From: Gammaproteobacteria bacterium | GTDB lineage: Bacteria > Pseudomonadota > Gammaproteobacteria > Enterobacterales > Alteromonadaceae | Reading direction: 5' to 3' | Length of the DNA stretch: 64,000 nt | NCBI GenBank assembly: GCA_017302255.1 | Contig: JAFLDV010000002.1 | Span: 62,001-126,000 of the forward strand | Part shown: one piece after another, positions 16,479 through 24,824 of the stretch | How positions within the stretch are numbered: the stretch's first letter is position 1 | How the letters are laid out: the number at the start of each line of letters is the position of its first letter | Made by a program: the position numbers and the translations under genes | The notes under the pieces: model-generated | Seen by the model: the letters and a program-made list of their open reading frames with translations, nothing else | Databases searched by the model: none | Told to the model about the DNA's origin: nothing

Positions 16479-18209
16479 ATGAAGAAGACCCTTATCGCCG
16501 TTGCGGTAATTGCAGCGGGTGCCGCAGGTTACTATTTTAAGTTTGGTCCAGGCGCTGCCGGCCAAGACAGTGCAGTATTAGAATATGTACCAGCTGATAC
16601 CGTATTGTTATCTGCGCAATTAAAGCCGATCAATATGGCTGATTACTTAGCTAGCCTAGGTTTATTCCCACAGTACTACGGTGCGGAATCGCAAAAATCT
16701 ATCCAAGATTTGATTGCTACAACCACAGAGCCAGGCATGAAATTCATGCTGTCACTGGCGCTAAGCTATATGCAAGCTTTTGAAAAACCACAAGAACTTG
16801 AAAAAATCACTGGTTTAAAACTGTCAATGCGTCAACTGATGTATATGGTTGGTGTTTCGCCAGTCGTTAAGCTTGAAGTGGCTAACGAAGCAGCAATGTG
16901 GGCGATGTTTGATAAAGCAGAAAAAGATTCTGGTTACCAACATAAAACCGGCACCGTTGGCGCTATCAACTACCGTAAATACACTTTCACCATGCCAGAA
17001 GCTGAATTGGATTTAGTGGTGTCAGTGAATAACGGCTGGGCGACTATTGTCCTGACTTCAAGCAAACTTGATGCGGCGAATTTATCAATTGCGCTGGGTG
17101 CAACTAAACCAGCGCAAAGCGTTGTTAGTTCTGGTAAGTTGAAAGAGCTGAGCACTAAGTACCAGTTAAGCAACGAATCTTTCGGTTATATCAGCTCGCA
17201 AGAGCTGGTCAAAGCGCTGAACAGCAAAGATGGCAACCAATTAGCTAAAGACGTTGAAACATTATTTGGCGCAGAAGCTGGTGTTGCTTTAGCAAGCTGG
17301 CGTGAGCCGGCCTGTCAAACTGATACCAATGCTATCGCGGCAAGCTGGCCTGGTATGTTTATTGACAGCAGTTTCACCATCGCTGCTTCTGGCATGGAAG
17401 GTCAAAGCCGTATCCAAATCCCAACTGAAAACAAAGTCACCATTGAAGGTTTAAATCTGTTACGTGGTTTCATCCCACAACAACAGCTGAAATTAATTGG
17501 CGACAAGCAAATGATGAATTTTGCCATGGGCTTAGATGTCGCTCAGATGGCTGTTGGTGTTGGCAAGTTATGGGAAGTTGCAACAACTACAACCTATACC
17601 TGTCCTGCGTTGGTTGAGATGCAAACTGAGTTAAAAGCCAGCAACCCAATGGGTGCCTTGGCAATGGCTGGCATGGCTGGTGGTGTTCAAGGCGTGTCTA
17701 TGTCGCTGAACAGCATGAAGATGGATGCTGCGACTCAAATGCCAACAGAAGCTGATGCGGCATTAGTGTTAAGCGTTGCTAACGCTCGTACCTTCTTCGA
17801 AGGCATCAAAGCGATGGCGCCACCATTAGCGGCTATCACGTTGCCTGCCGATGGCGCTGAGTTAGATTTAGCGACTGCTGTGCCAGAAATGGCAATGACA
17901 GGTTTAAAACCAAAACTGATCGCATCTGATTCACACATTGCTGTTTACGTTGGCGAGCAAGCGAAAGCGCAAGCCACTGCAACTGTTGGTGAAAAACTGG
18001 CGAAAAATGGCTTGATGGCGATGGGCCTGGACTATGCGAGCTTCTTTGAATTGATGAAAAACTCAATGGAAGCTTCTGGTCAACCTGTACCGCCAGAAGT
18101 TGCCGGTATGATGGGTATGAACATGAAAAACAGCACGGTTTTTGATGTGAATAATCATGGTTTAGTCATCACGTCGACTGTGAAATTAGCAGCTCCAGCG
18201 ACTAAATAA
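16479..18209 (+). CDS. Large envelope protein of unknown function
   Basis: A 576-residue protein starting with a signal peptide or single membrane anchor (residues 3-21). It is followed by a methionine- and alanine-rich soluble region that begins with VLEYVPADTVLL, a phrase reminiscent of DUF3352-type proteins. The whole-length match is not certain. The start at 16479 has AGGAG seven bases upstream. The leader contains strong inverted repeats, and a clean intrinsic terminator follows, so the gene is a single transcription unit. The protein is probably periplasmic. No catalytic motif was recognised. Confidence 0.85.
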   Translation: MKKTLIAVAVIAAGAAGYYFKFGPGAAGQDSAVLEYVPADTVLLSAQLKPINMADYLASLGLFPQYYGAESQKSIQDLIATTTEPGMKFMLSLALSYMQAFEKPQELEKITGLKLSMRQLMYMVGVSPVVKLEVANEAAMWAMFDKAEKDSGYQHKTGTVGAINYRKYTFTMPEAELDLVVSVNNGWATIVLTSSKLDAANLSIALGATKPAQSVVSSGKLKELSTKYQLSNESFGYISSQELVKALNSKDGNQLAKDVETLFGAEAGVALASWREPACQTDTNAIAASWPGMFIDSSFTIAASGMEGQSRIQIPTENKVTIEGLNLLRGFIPQQQLKLIGDKQMMNFAMGLDVAQMAVGVGKLWEVATTTTYTCPALVEMQTELKASNPMGALAMAGMAGGVQGVSMSLNSMKMDAATQMPTEADAALVLSVANARTFFEGIKAMAPPLAAITLPADGAELDLATAVPEMAMTGLKPKLIASDSHIAVYVGEQAKAQATATVGEKLAKNGLMAMGLDYASFFELMKNSMEASGQPVPPEVAGMMGMNMKNSTVFDVNNHGLVITSTVKLAAPATK

Positions 18210-18245
18210 ACGCGAAATTGGCAAGGGGTCGACCCTTGACCGAGC

Positions 18246-18276
18246 AAAGCCAGTCATTATCGACTGGCTTTTTTTT
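18246..18276 (+). terminator. Intrinsic terminator of the 16479 gene
   Basis: AAAGCCAGTC and GACTGGCTTT form a 10-bp stem around a 6-base loop, followed by a run of T. It is a textbook rho-independent terminator 40 bp past the stop codon. Confidence 0.93.
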
Positions 18277-18391
18277 GCCCCAACTTTTTCGCTTGCCTAC
18301 AACTCCGGCAAGTAACTGAGTTTTTGATTGATCTTCTGCCATTCGCTGATTACCCTGCAACAGCATTACTTATGGATTTTGGACTCAACCG

Positions 18392-18856
18392 ATGAAACAA
18401 GAACAACCAAATTGCGCCTCCCCAGAAGCGTTACGATTAGATAATCAGCTTTGTTTTGCCTTGTATTCAACGTCGTTGATGATGACCAAAGCCTATAAAC
18501 CGCTGCTCGATAAAATCGGCCTGACCTATCCGCAATATTTAGTCATGCTGATTTTGTGGCAGCAAGACGGTATTGGTTTAAAGGATATTAGCGAGCAGCT
18601 ATTTATCGATTCAGGCGCATTAACGCCGGTAATCAAGCGCATGGAAGTCATGGGGTTATTAACGCGAGTGCGACCGGCACATAACGAGCGGTCTTTAGAA
18701 ATTAGCCTTACGGCACAGGGTCAGCAGTTAAAAACAGCGGCTGCGCAAATCAATCAACAAATTGGTATACAGTGCGGTATTGCTTTGGCAGATATCCAGC
18801 ATTTACGCCAAGAGTTGCAGCAGTTACGTCAGCAAATCCAACAAAAATTACTCTGA
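18392..18856 (+). CDS. ohrR: OhrR, MarR-family organic-hydroperoxide sensor
   Basis: A 154-residue MarR-type repressor. The N-terminal LCFALYS places a redox cysteine at C21, with tyrosines 14 and 25 residues later (Y35, Y46), matching the Cys-Tyr-Tyr triad of OhrR. A second cysteine at C128 suggests the two-cysteine Xanthomonas type, which is reversibly inactivated by a disulfide. OhrR normally represses the peroxiredoxin gene ohr, but no ohr gene is adjacent here. An inverted repeat (CTTGCC at 18292, GGCAAG at 18307-18312) about 80 bp upstream is a possible operator. The typical TACAATT box was not seen. Confidence 0.9.
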   Translation: MKQEQPNCASPEALRLDNQLCFALYSTSLMMTKAYKPLLDKIGLTYPQYLVMLILWQQDGIGLKDISEQLFIDSGALTPVIKRMEVMGLLTRVRPAHNERSLEISLTAQGQQLKTAAAQINQQIGIQCGIALADIQHLRQELQQLRQQIQQKLL

Positions 18857-18867
18857 TGCAAAGCCGC

Positions 18868-19503
18868 TTAAATAAAAGCGGCAAAGACCAGTTTTAATCC
18901 AAGCAATGCCATAACGGTGCCCGCAGCTCTATCGATAGCAGTCTTGAACTTTAAATAGGTTTGGCGCGGCGCTTCGGCAGACAATAAATAGGCCACCAAA
19001 ATATACCAGCCACCATCAATCAGCATGGCGGCAAGCGGTAACACAAAGTAAAACCAGAACGGAATTTGTGCAGGCAGCAATGCTGAAAACACACTCGCAA
19101 ACACAATCGCGGTTTTGGGGTTACTGAGTTGCGTCAGTAAGCCGTGGCGAAAAGCCTGCAATTTAGTAACTGCCAAGCCAGTTCCATCCGCGGCTGACTG
19201 CATTTGCAAAGGGGCTGTGGCATGTCTAATAATTAACGAGGCGATGTACAATAAGTACATACCGCCTGCGACCTTTAATACCAAGAACGCCATCGGAAAG
19301 GCGGTAAAAACCGCATGTAAACCGATCAGGGCTAACAACGCAAAAGTTCCAGCCCCAAGACCCATGCCGCAAGCAGTCGCTAAACCATGTTGTCGAGATA
19401 AGCTCATCGCATTTCGTGCGACTACGATAAAACTAGGGCCTGGACTTACTGCGCCAACCGCTAAGGCTGCAGAAATCGCTAAAACCGACCAAATTGCATC
19501 CAT
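18868..19503 (-). CDS. LysE/RhtB-family amino-acid exporter
   Basis: A 211-residue inner-membrane exporter with six hydrophobic segments. The family motif GAVSPGPSFIVV occurs near residue 17. The ATG at 19503 has GGAG nine bases upstream. An in-frame GTG five codons earlier overlaps that site and is unlikely. It runs convergent to ohrR with 11 bp between stop codons. The exported amino acid is not predictable. Confidence 0.92.
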   Translation of the reverse strand: MDAIWSVLAISAALAVGAVSPGPSFIVVARNAMSLSRQHGLATACGMGLGAGTFALLALIGLHAVFTAFPMAFLVLKVAGGMYLLYIASLIIRHATAPLQMQSAADGTGLAVTKLQAFRHGLLTQLSNPKTAIVFASVFSALLPAQIPFWFYFVLPLAAMLIDGGWYILVAYLLSAEAPRQTYLKFKTAIDRAAGTVMALLGLKLVFAAFI

Positions 19504-19750
19504 CGACAACAACTCCACATTAAAAGGCAGCTTAAGGTAAAGCCTTGCTAGTATTTCTGCAAGTTGTCTGCTGTTGCGCTGCTGATTGCTGGCAAATTAA
19601 AGTATTCACGTAATGTTGAGAACCTAGAAAATCAGCTTGATGCCACTGCTTTTTAACCGTTCGGTACAAAAAATACCGTTGCCCCCTTGTAACTTGCCAC
19701 CAGCTGCCACATAACAGACAGCGAATTCCTGAAAACTTACGGAGATAACC

Positions 19751-20263
19751 ATGTTATACCAATTGACCCAAGTGCAATTTCAAAAGATGTTGAAAAATTT
19801 ATCAGTGATTTTAAACAAAGGCGCAGCACATGCCGAAGCCAAGAAATTTGATGTCGCCGTATTGTTGAATGCCCGTTTAGCCCCAGACCAATTTCCATTG
19901 ATCCGCCAAGTTCAAATTGCTTGTGACTCGGCGAAATTAGGAGTAGCACGACTGATTGGTGAAGTGGATGCTGCGCCAAAGCATACAGATACTGAAACTA
20001 CTCTTGCAGAATTACAACAACGCATCACTGAAACTTTGGACTATTTAGCGAGTGTTACCGAAGACCAGTTTGCTGGTGCTGCAGAGCGTCATATTTCGCA
20101 ACCGCGTTGGGAAGGTAAGTATCTGTTTGGGTCTGAGTTTGCATTACAACACGCCATTCCAAACGTGTATTTCCATATCACCACGGCTTACGCGATTTTG
20201 CGCCATAACGGTGTTGACGTCGGTAAAAAGGACTTCTTAGGACAGATGGATTATAAATCTTAA
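19751..20263 (+). CDS. DUF1993 (DinB-like) protein
   Basis: A 170-residue cytosolic helical protein of the DUF1993 family, recognisable from the N-terminal LTQVQFQKMLKNLSVIL pattern and the central FDVAVLLNARLAPDQFPL block. These proteins share the DinB/YfiT four-helix fold, and their biochemical role is not established. GGAG lies nine bases upstream of the ATG. It is followed 111 bp later by an MFS transporter gene whose leader carries a long inverted repeat. Confidence 0.88.
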   Translation: MLYQLTQVQFQKMLKNLSVILNKGAAHAEAKKFDVAVLLNARLAPDQFPLIRQVQIACDSAKLGVARLIGEVDAAPKHTDTETTLAELQQRITETLDYLASVTEDQFAGAAERHISQPRWEGKYLFGSEFALQHAIPNVYFHITTAYAILRHNGVDVGKKDFLGQMDYKS

Positions 20264-20309
20264 GATTTTAAAACTGCTGCGGCCGAGTTATGGCTAGCGG
20301 GCAGTTTAA

Positions 20310-20360
20310 TGGCTAGGCTAAAATTTGATATAGTGTCAACACGTTATACCAGCCTAGCCA
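20310..20360. promoter_or_regulatory. Ten-base perfect inverted repeat in front of the MFS gene
   Basis: TGGCTAGGCT (20310-20319) and AGCCTAGCCA (20351-20360) are perfect complements separated by 31 AT-rich bases. They end 14 bp before the MFS start codon. The spacer can hold a promoter, so the arms could be two operator half-sites or a leader stem. Confidence 0.5.
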
Positions 20361-20374
20361 CAGTTGGAATGTTC

Positions 20375-21610
20375 ATGTCTGAGTCCAAAGTACAGTTTCA
20401 GCATCCTTATGCCGTGCTTTGGACTATTTGCTTCATCGCCTTATTGTCCGTAGCTGGCGTATCCTTGCCCTACCCGGTGTTAGCTCCGATCTTTGCTGCA
20501 AGCGAATTAAACGCATTTAACAATTGGCTGGGATTAGACCCAACTTTATTGTTAGGTATTGCGCTCGCTGCCAATCCTGCGGGTATTTTGCTGGGTTCTG
20601 CAGTGCTGGGCGCGTTGTCAGATCAATACGGCCGTAAGCAGGTACTGGCGTTAGCGCTTATTGTTGCTGTACTTGGTTATCTGTTATCTGCCTTAGCTAT
20701 TTCCCATCAGCAATACCTTTGGTTTGTCCTCGCTAGGTTTCTCACTGGCCTTTGTGAAGGCTCTGTCAGTATTTGCCGAGCAGTCGCTGCCGATTTGCAT
20801 CCACAAATAGATCGAAATAAAGCAATCGCCTGGATGAATAGCGCCCTTTATGCGGCATGGTTAGTTGGGCCTTTGTTGGGCGGCATGACGATGCATCTGG
20901 GGGCTCATGTGCCCTTTGCCTTGGCCGCTATTGCTGTTTTGCCTTGTTTACTCTTAGTGCAGGTGTATTTACCCAATGCCAAGCCAGAAAAACCTAAGTT
21001 GGCGCTTTGGCAGAATATTTCGCAGCACAATTCTTTGCGGTTATTGCGACAACCGGAATTGAAATGGGTGATTTGGGCCCAGTTTATTTATACGCTTGGT
21101 CTCAACGCATTTTACGAATTCTATCCATTGTGGTTAGTCGAAGCTGAGCAGTTTAGCGGTTATGAAATAGGCTTAATTACCGCAGCATTATGTTTGGTGA
21201 TGACCTTTGTCAGTGCTGTGCTGATGGCAAAATTGGGTAGTCGGGTGTCGCCATTGCCGGCAGCAGTGGTTGCTGCGTTATGTTTTAGTGGTTGCTTAGC
21301 GTTGTTGCCATGGCTCGACGGGATCCCCGCATGGATTTGGTTAGTCTGTTGCGGCCTGCCGATCCCGATGGTGAGCGCGTGGTTTCAAGTCTATTGCACA
21401 GCAACTTTCGCCCATTTTGGGAATGGCCGAGTCATGGGGTTACTTACGGTTTTAATGTGTGCCGGCAATTTGGTGATTGCACTAGTGGGCGCGGTTATTG
21501 CGCTTGCAGGTGCCCAGTACACCTTGTGGTTAGGTGCGGCTTGTGCGGCGTTGGCCGCTTGGATCCTGCACAAGCAGAGCCAGCAGCCTTTGTCTGTCGA
21601 ACACACTTAA
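20375..21610 (+). CDS. Major facilitator superfamily transporter
   Basis: A 411-residue membrane protein with about twelve hydrophobic helices. The MFS signature GALSDQYGRKQVLAL lies between helices 2 and 3. It resembles the drug-proton antiporter group, but the substrate is unknown. The ATG at 20375 is preferred because GGA lies six bases upstream. Two earlier in-frame ATGs fall next to or within the inverted repeat. The last four bases overlap the convergent small membrane gene. Confidence 0.92.
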   Translation: MSESKVQFQHPYAVLWTICFIALLSVAGVSLPYPVLAPIFAASELNAFNNWLGLDPTLLLGIALAANPAGILLGSAVLGALSDQYGRKQVLALALIVAVLGYLLSALAISHQQYLWFVLARFLTGLCEGSVSICRAVAADLHPQIDRNKAIAWMNSALYAAWLVGPLLGGMTMHLGAHVPFALAAIAVLPCLLLVQVYLPNAKPEKPKLALWQNISQHNSLRLLRQPELKWVIWAQFIYTLGLNAFYEFYPLWLVEAEQFSGYEIGLITAALCLVMTFVSAVLMAKLGSRVSPLPAAVVAALCFSGCLALLPWLDGIPAWIWLVCCGLPIPMVSAWFQVYCTATFAHFGNGRVMGLLTVLMCAGNLVIALVGAVIALAGAQYTLWLGAACAALAAWILHKQSQQPLSVEHT

Positions 21611-21831
21611 TGGTGCTCTTCCCTCGCCATTAATAGAATGGTGAGATAAATCTTGGTTGGTAAAGACAGGATAACGCCGAGTGCACAACAGGCCGCGATG
21701 ATCATGATGCCTTGAACGCCCATGGTTAGATGAATTTGCGCAACGACCCACAGGTAGTGGCCAAATAAGATTAAAGTAATCCCGCAAAACATCGCAGTTT
21801 TTAGCAAACGAATAGTGAGTTGGTCGGTCAT
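21607..21831 (-). CDS. Small membrane protein of unknown function
   Basis: A 74-residue protein with two predicted transmembrane helices (about 12-35 and 38-60) and a charged tail. It overlaps the MFS stop codon tail to tail by four bases. The ribosome binding site is weak. Its hydrophobic pattern argues for a real gene over a shadow frame. Confidence 0.65.
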   Translation of the reverse strand: MTDQLTIRLLKTAMFCGITLILFGHYLWVVAQIHLTMGVQGIMIIAACCALGVILSLPTKIYLTILLMAREEHH

Positions 21832-22005
21832 GGTTGTACTCGCTGTTGCAGGATTTTCATCAGTCTAGATCTATATTCAAATTTACTAATTGATTCAAAT
21901 CAGGCTTCGATAAGGTTGTTATCAGCAAATGCCTTCGAGAAGGCATGACGATGGCGTTTTGCTGTGCTAGGGTTGATGCAGTTCACCTGTGTTTTGGGGG
22001 CGTTG

Positions 22006-22818
22006 ATGTCACAGATTTTGAGCCCAAGCCGACAGCAAAACATCATCTTGCGTATGGCGATTGCGGCGTTGTTTTTTTGGGTACCGTTAAGTTGGGCAAC
22101 AGATAAGATTGTGCTTGATGTTAATTCCGTGGATTGGCCGCCATTTTTTCTCGATCAAAAGCAAACCGGGCAAGCTGGTTTAGCCCGAGAATTGATGACC
22201 CAGTGCATCAGTGGGCCTAAGTTCGACGTTCGTTACATGCAACTGCCGATTAAGCGAACTCATCAATATATGCAGACAGGTCAACTTGATTTGGCAGTAT
22301 ATTCATTTAAACCAGAACGCGAAGATTTTGTTTGGTACAGCGCAGTGCCGATGTTTCATAGTGAGATTGGCGTTGCGGCAAAAAAAGATTTTATTCAGCC
22401 GCTGAAAACAGAAGCCGACTTAGAGCCATGGCGGATAGGTTATTTGGCAGGCCTTGGTTTAACGCCAACTTTGGCAGTCTTGCTGGCGGGCAAAAAAAAT
22501 CAAAATAAAGCCATCGAAGACTATTCGATGGACAACTTATTTGAGCAATTAATCACAACCCCAAGTCGAATGGACTTAGTGATCAATTCGCGAGAAGCAT
22601 TATTGTGGATGTCTCAGCGACCTGCATATTCGGGCAAGGTGAAGGTGCTGGACTTTTCGGTGGAACGCAAAGCATATTATTTGGCGGTATCTAAAAGGAG
22701 CACGAAGCTGCCAGAGCCGAGCCAATTTTTAAAACAATTTGATGAATGCATGCAGCAATTGCGGTTAAACGGACAATATCAGAAGCTGTTGCACGCCTAT
22801 CAATTACAGCAAGATTAA
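22006..22818 (+). CDS. Periplasmic solute-binding-like protein (SBP_bac_3 type)
   Basis: A roughly 270-residue exported protein of the extracellular solute-binding family 3 fold. The signal peptide (ending near SWA) is followed by VDWPPFF, then DLAVYSFKPEREDFVW. Both are typical of amino-acid-binding-like proteins. The start is uncertain, with in-frame ATGs at 21964 and 22054. 22006 gives a normal signal peptide with a positively charged n-region. No ABC permease or ATPase is nearby. The next gene is a GGDEF protein with a similar sensor domain 32 bp away, so a sensory role is more likely than transport. Confidence 0.85.
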   Translation: MSQILSPSRQQNIILRMAIAALFFWVPLSWATDKIVLDVNSVDWPPFFLDQKQTGQAGLARELMTQCISGPKFDVRYMQLPIKRTHQYMQTGQLDLAVYSFKPEREDFVWYSAVPMFHSEIGVAAKKDFIQPLKTEADLEPWRIGYLAGLGLTPTLAVLLAGKKNQNKAIEDYSMDNLFEQLITTPSRMDLVINSREALLWMSQRPAYSGKVKVLDFSVERKAYYLAVSKRSTKLPEPSQFLKQFDECMQQLRLNGQYQKLLHAYQLQQD

Positions 22819-22850
22819 AAGCTGTGGTATGGTCGCTGTAGCAATTTTTT

Positions 22851-24296
22851 ATGCGGATATTGAAACGAAGTATGAAGATTCATTGGCGGAGCATTTTCCT
22901 TTGCGGATTTCTGCTGCTGACACTTAAAGTGTGGGCGGCTCCTGCCATGTTTAACGCTAGTCAAATTAAATACTTACAGCAGAAAGCTCAGCTGACTTAT
23001 TGCGTTGATCCGCAGTGGATGCCCTTTGAAGCCTTAGATGCGCAAGGCCAGCATATTGGGATGTCTGCTGATTATGTCGCGTTATGGCGCCAGCAGCTCC
23101 CGATCCCCTTAGTACTAGTTCCTACCCGCGATTGGGTGGATAGCCTTCAAGCTATTAAAGATCGCCGTTGTGATCTGTTGCCGATGGCAATGGATACTGG
23201 CGATCGTCGGCAATTTTTGGATTTTACTCAGACCTATCTCACCATCCCAAGTGTCATTGCCACAACCTCTGAGAAGCCTTACATCGAGGACTTATCGAAC
23301 TTACCAGCACAGCCTGTCGGTATTCGCAAAGGGGTTGGCTCTGTAGAGTCTTATCGTCAGCAGTTTCCGGATATGCAACTAATTGAATATGATAGTTATG
23401 CGGAAGGTTTGCTGCATGTGCAAAGCGGTTTGTTATATGGCATGACCGGCAATATGGGTAGCATCAGTTATGCGATGCAGCAGCAGCAGATGGTGAATCT
23501 GAAAATTGCTGGCCGCATTCCTGGTGATAGTGTGATGAGTGTGGCGACTCGAAATGACGAGCCAGAGCTGCAGCAAGTAATGCAAGTGCTACTTGCACAA
23601 GTGACACCAGCCCAACGACAAGAGATCACCAATCGTTGGCTTACTGTCAGAATTGAACAAGGCATCGATTATTCGTTATTGATGAAACTAGGCGGTATTT
23701 TACTGCTGGTTGTGCTGATTTCGGTGGCCGCCTATCGCAAAGTACAACGGTTAAATCAGCAATTAGTAAGTGCAAATGCCAGTTTGGCTCGATTGAGTCG
23801 GCATGACCCATTGACTGGGCTTTGCAATCGTCAGCACTTTGAGCAGCAACTCGCTGAGACTATGGATTTAAGTCGTCGGTTGCAACAACCAATGGCACTG
23901 GTGATGTTGGATTTAGACCACTTTAAGCAGTTAAATGATCAGCACGGGCATTTGTTTGGCGACCATTGTTTGAAGCAGTTTTCTCTGTTATTTCAATTGC
24001 ATTTTCATCGTTCAGATGATGTTTTAGTGCGTTATGGTGGTGAGGAGTTTGTCTTGATCCGGGCTGATATTGATTGTGTCGTGTTAGCGCACGAGCTAGA
24101 ACAATTTCGGGTCGAATTGGCTGCGCAAACGGTAAGGTTGGCGGCGACTGAGAGTCATTGTACCGCGAGTATTGGCTGGTATTGCGGAGTTCCAACTTTG
24201 GCACAAACGCCGAAAGACTTGCTTGCAGTTACGGACCGGGCGTTATATCAGGCAAAACATGCTGGACGAAATTGCATAGTACGGGCGGTGAGCTAG
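22851..24296 (+). CDS. Diguanylate cyclase with periplasmic SBP_bac_3 sensor domain
   Basis: A 481-residue membrane signalling enzyme. It has a signal peptide, one SBP_bac_3 domain (about 40-270), a transmembrane helix (about 277-297) and a C-terminal GGDEF domain with active-site RYGGEEF near 394-400. An RxxD inhibitory site (RSDD) lies exactly five residues before GGEEF, so feedback inhibition by c-di-GMP is expected. Start candidates are 22851 and 22872, with neither site strong. It follows a stand-alone solute-binding-like gene and overlaps the 3' end of the arfA reading frame on the other strand. Confidence 0.92.
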   Translation: MRILKRSMKIHWRSIFLCGFLLLTLKVWAAPAMFNASQIKYLQQKAQLTYCVDPQWMPFEALDAQGQHIGMSADYVALWRQQLPIPLVLVPTRDWVDSLQAIKDRRCDLLPMAMDTGDRRQFLDFTQTYLTIPSVIATTSEKPYIEDLSNLPAQPVGIRKGVGSVESYRQQFPDMQLIEYDSYAEGLLHVQSGLLYGMTGNMGSISYAMQQQQMVNLKIAGRIPGDSVMSVATRNDEPELQQVMQVLLAQVTPAQRQEITNRWLTVRIEQGIDYSLLMKLGGILLLVVLISVAAYRKVQRLNQQLVSANASLARLSRHDPLTGLCNRQHFEQQLAETMDLSRRLQQPMALVMLDLDHFKQLNDQHGHLFGDHCLKQFSLLFQLHFHRSDDVLVRYGGEEFVLIRADIDCVVLAHELEQFRVELAAQTVRLAATESHCTASIGWYCGVPTLAQTPKDLLAVTDRALYQAKHAGRNCIVRAVS

Positions 24297-24546
24297 TTAA
24301 CGCCGCTTTGGTATTCATTGTTGGCACAAATTCCGTAGCCATTAACTCCCAAATTTTACGCAAAAAAAGGGCAGAATTATCATTTTTCTGCCCCCTTTGG
24401 TAGCGTTGGTAAGCGCCTTTGCCTTTTTTGGCTTTGACCACGCGCATTTTAAAGAGTGGTCCTGTTACTAAAGCTTTTAACGCATTATCGCGGATTTCAC
24501 CTCTGCCATGTTCAACGGCAGTATTCTTTGGCTGTTTCTTCGCCAT
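24229..24546 (-). CDS. arfA: ArfA alternative ribosome-rescue factor (nonstop mRNA)
   Basis: Residues 13-50 match ArfA: an RGEIRDNALKAL helix, PLFKMRVVKAKKGKGAY and the basic patch. The full reading frame is 105 codons, but an intrinsic terminator at 24362-24393 lies inside it, so the mRNA ends near codon 61-62 without a stop codon. That is the known regulatory trick of ArfA. The nonstop message is normally tagged by tmRNA, and ArfA accumulates only when trans-translation fails. ArfA then recruits release factor 2 to stalled ribosomes. The start at 24546 has AGGAGG. A longer frame reaching 24798 is spurious. Codons after the terminator overlap the convergent GGDEF gene. Confidence 0.93.
   Translation of the reverse strand: MAKKQPKNTAVEHGRGEIRDNALKALVTGPLFKMRVVKAKKGKGAYQRYQRGQKNDNSALFLRKIWELMATEFVPTMNTKAALTSSPPVLCNFVQHVLPDITPGP
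24362..24393 (-). terminator. Intrinsic terminator inside the arfA coding region
   Basis: On the minus strand GGGCAGAA and TTCTGCCC form an 8-bp stem followed by seven T. It falls at codons about 52-62 of arfA, with 40-odd codons left before the stop. It creates a nonstop mRNA, as seen in E. coli-related ArfA systems, where the mRNA 3' end is made by termination or RNase III cleavage within the coding region. Confidence 0.93.
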
Positions 24547-24824
24547 ACATCCTCCTTTGTTAGGTGCGGTCATTTTAGCAGCTGTTCGGCTCAATTTGTG
24601 CAATATTATTTGCCCTTTTTTAAAAGGAAGAAACAGAAAAAAGCCCACCTTAGAAATATCGATGTAAAATTTATTCTTATTAATCATGCTTTTAGGCTTT
24701 AGTTGAAGGCGTTTTTGATTTCGTCGTATCTCAAGGCAAAGCACGGAAAACTGATCTATCCTTGGAAAAAGTAGCGGAAAATTTATAGCCGCTACCAAGT
24801 TTGAGTGAGAGAGGAAACAGATCG

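Noticed and set aside
24547..24798. N-terminal extension of the arfA frame
   Set aside because: The frame stays open upstream of the AGGAGG-supported ATG at 24546, but the extra 84 residues match nothing, and the ArfA homology begins after that ATG.
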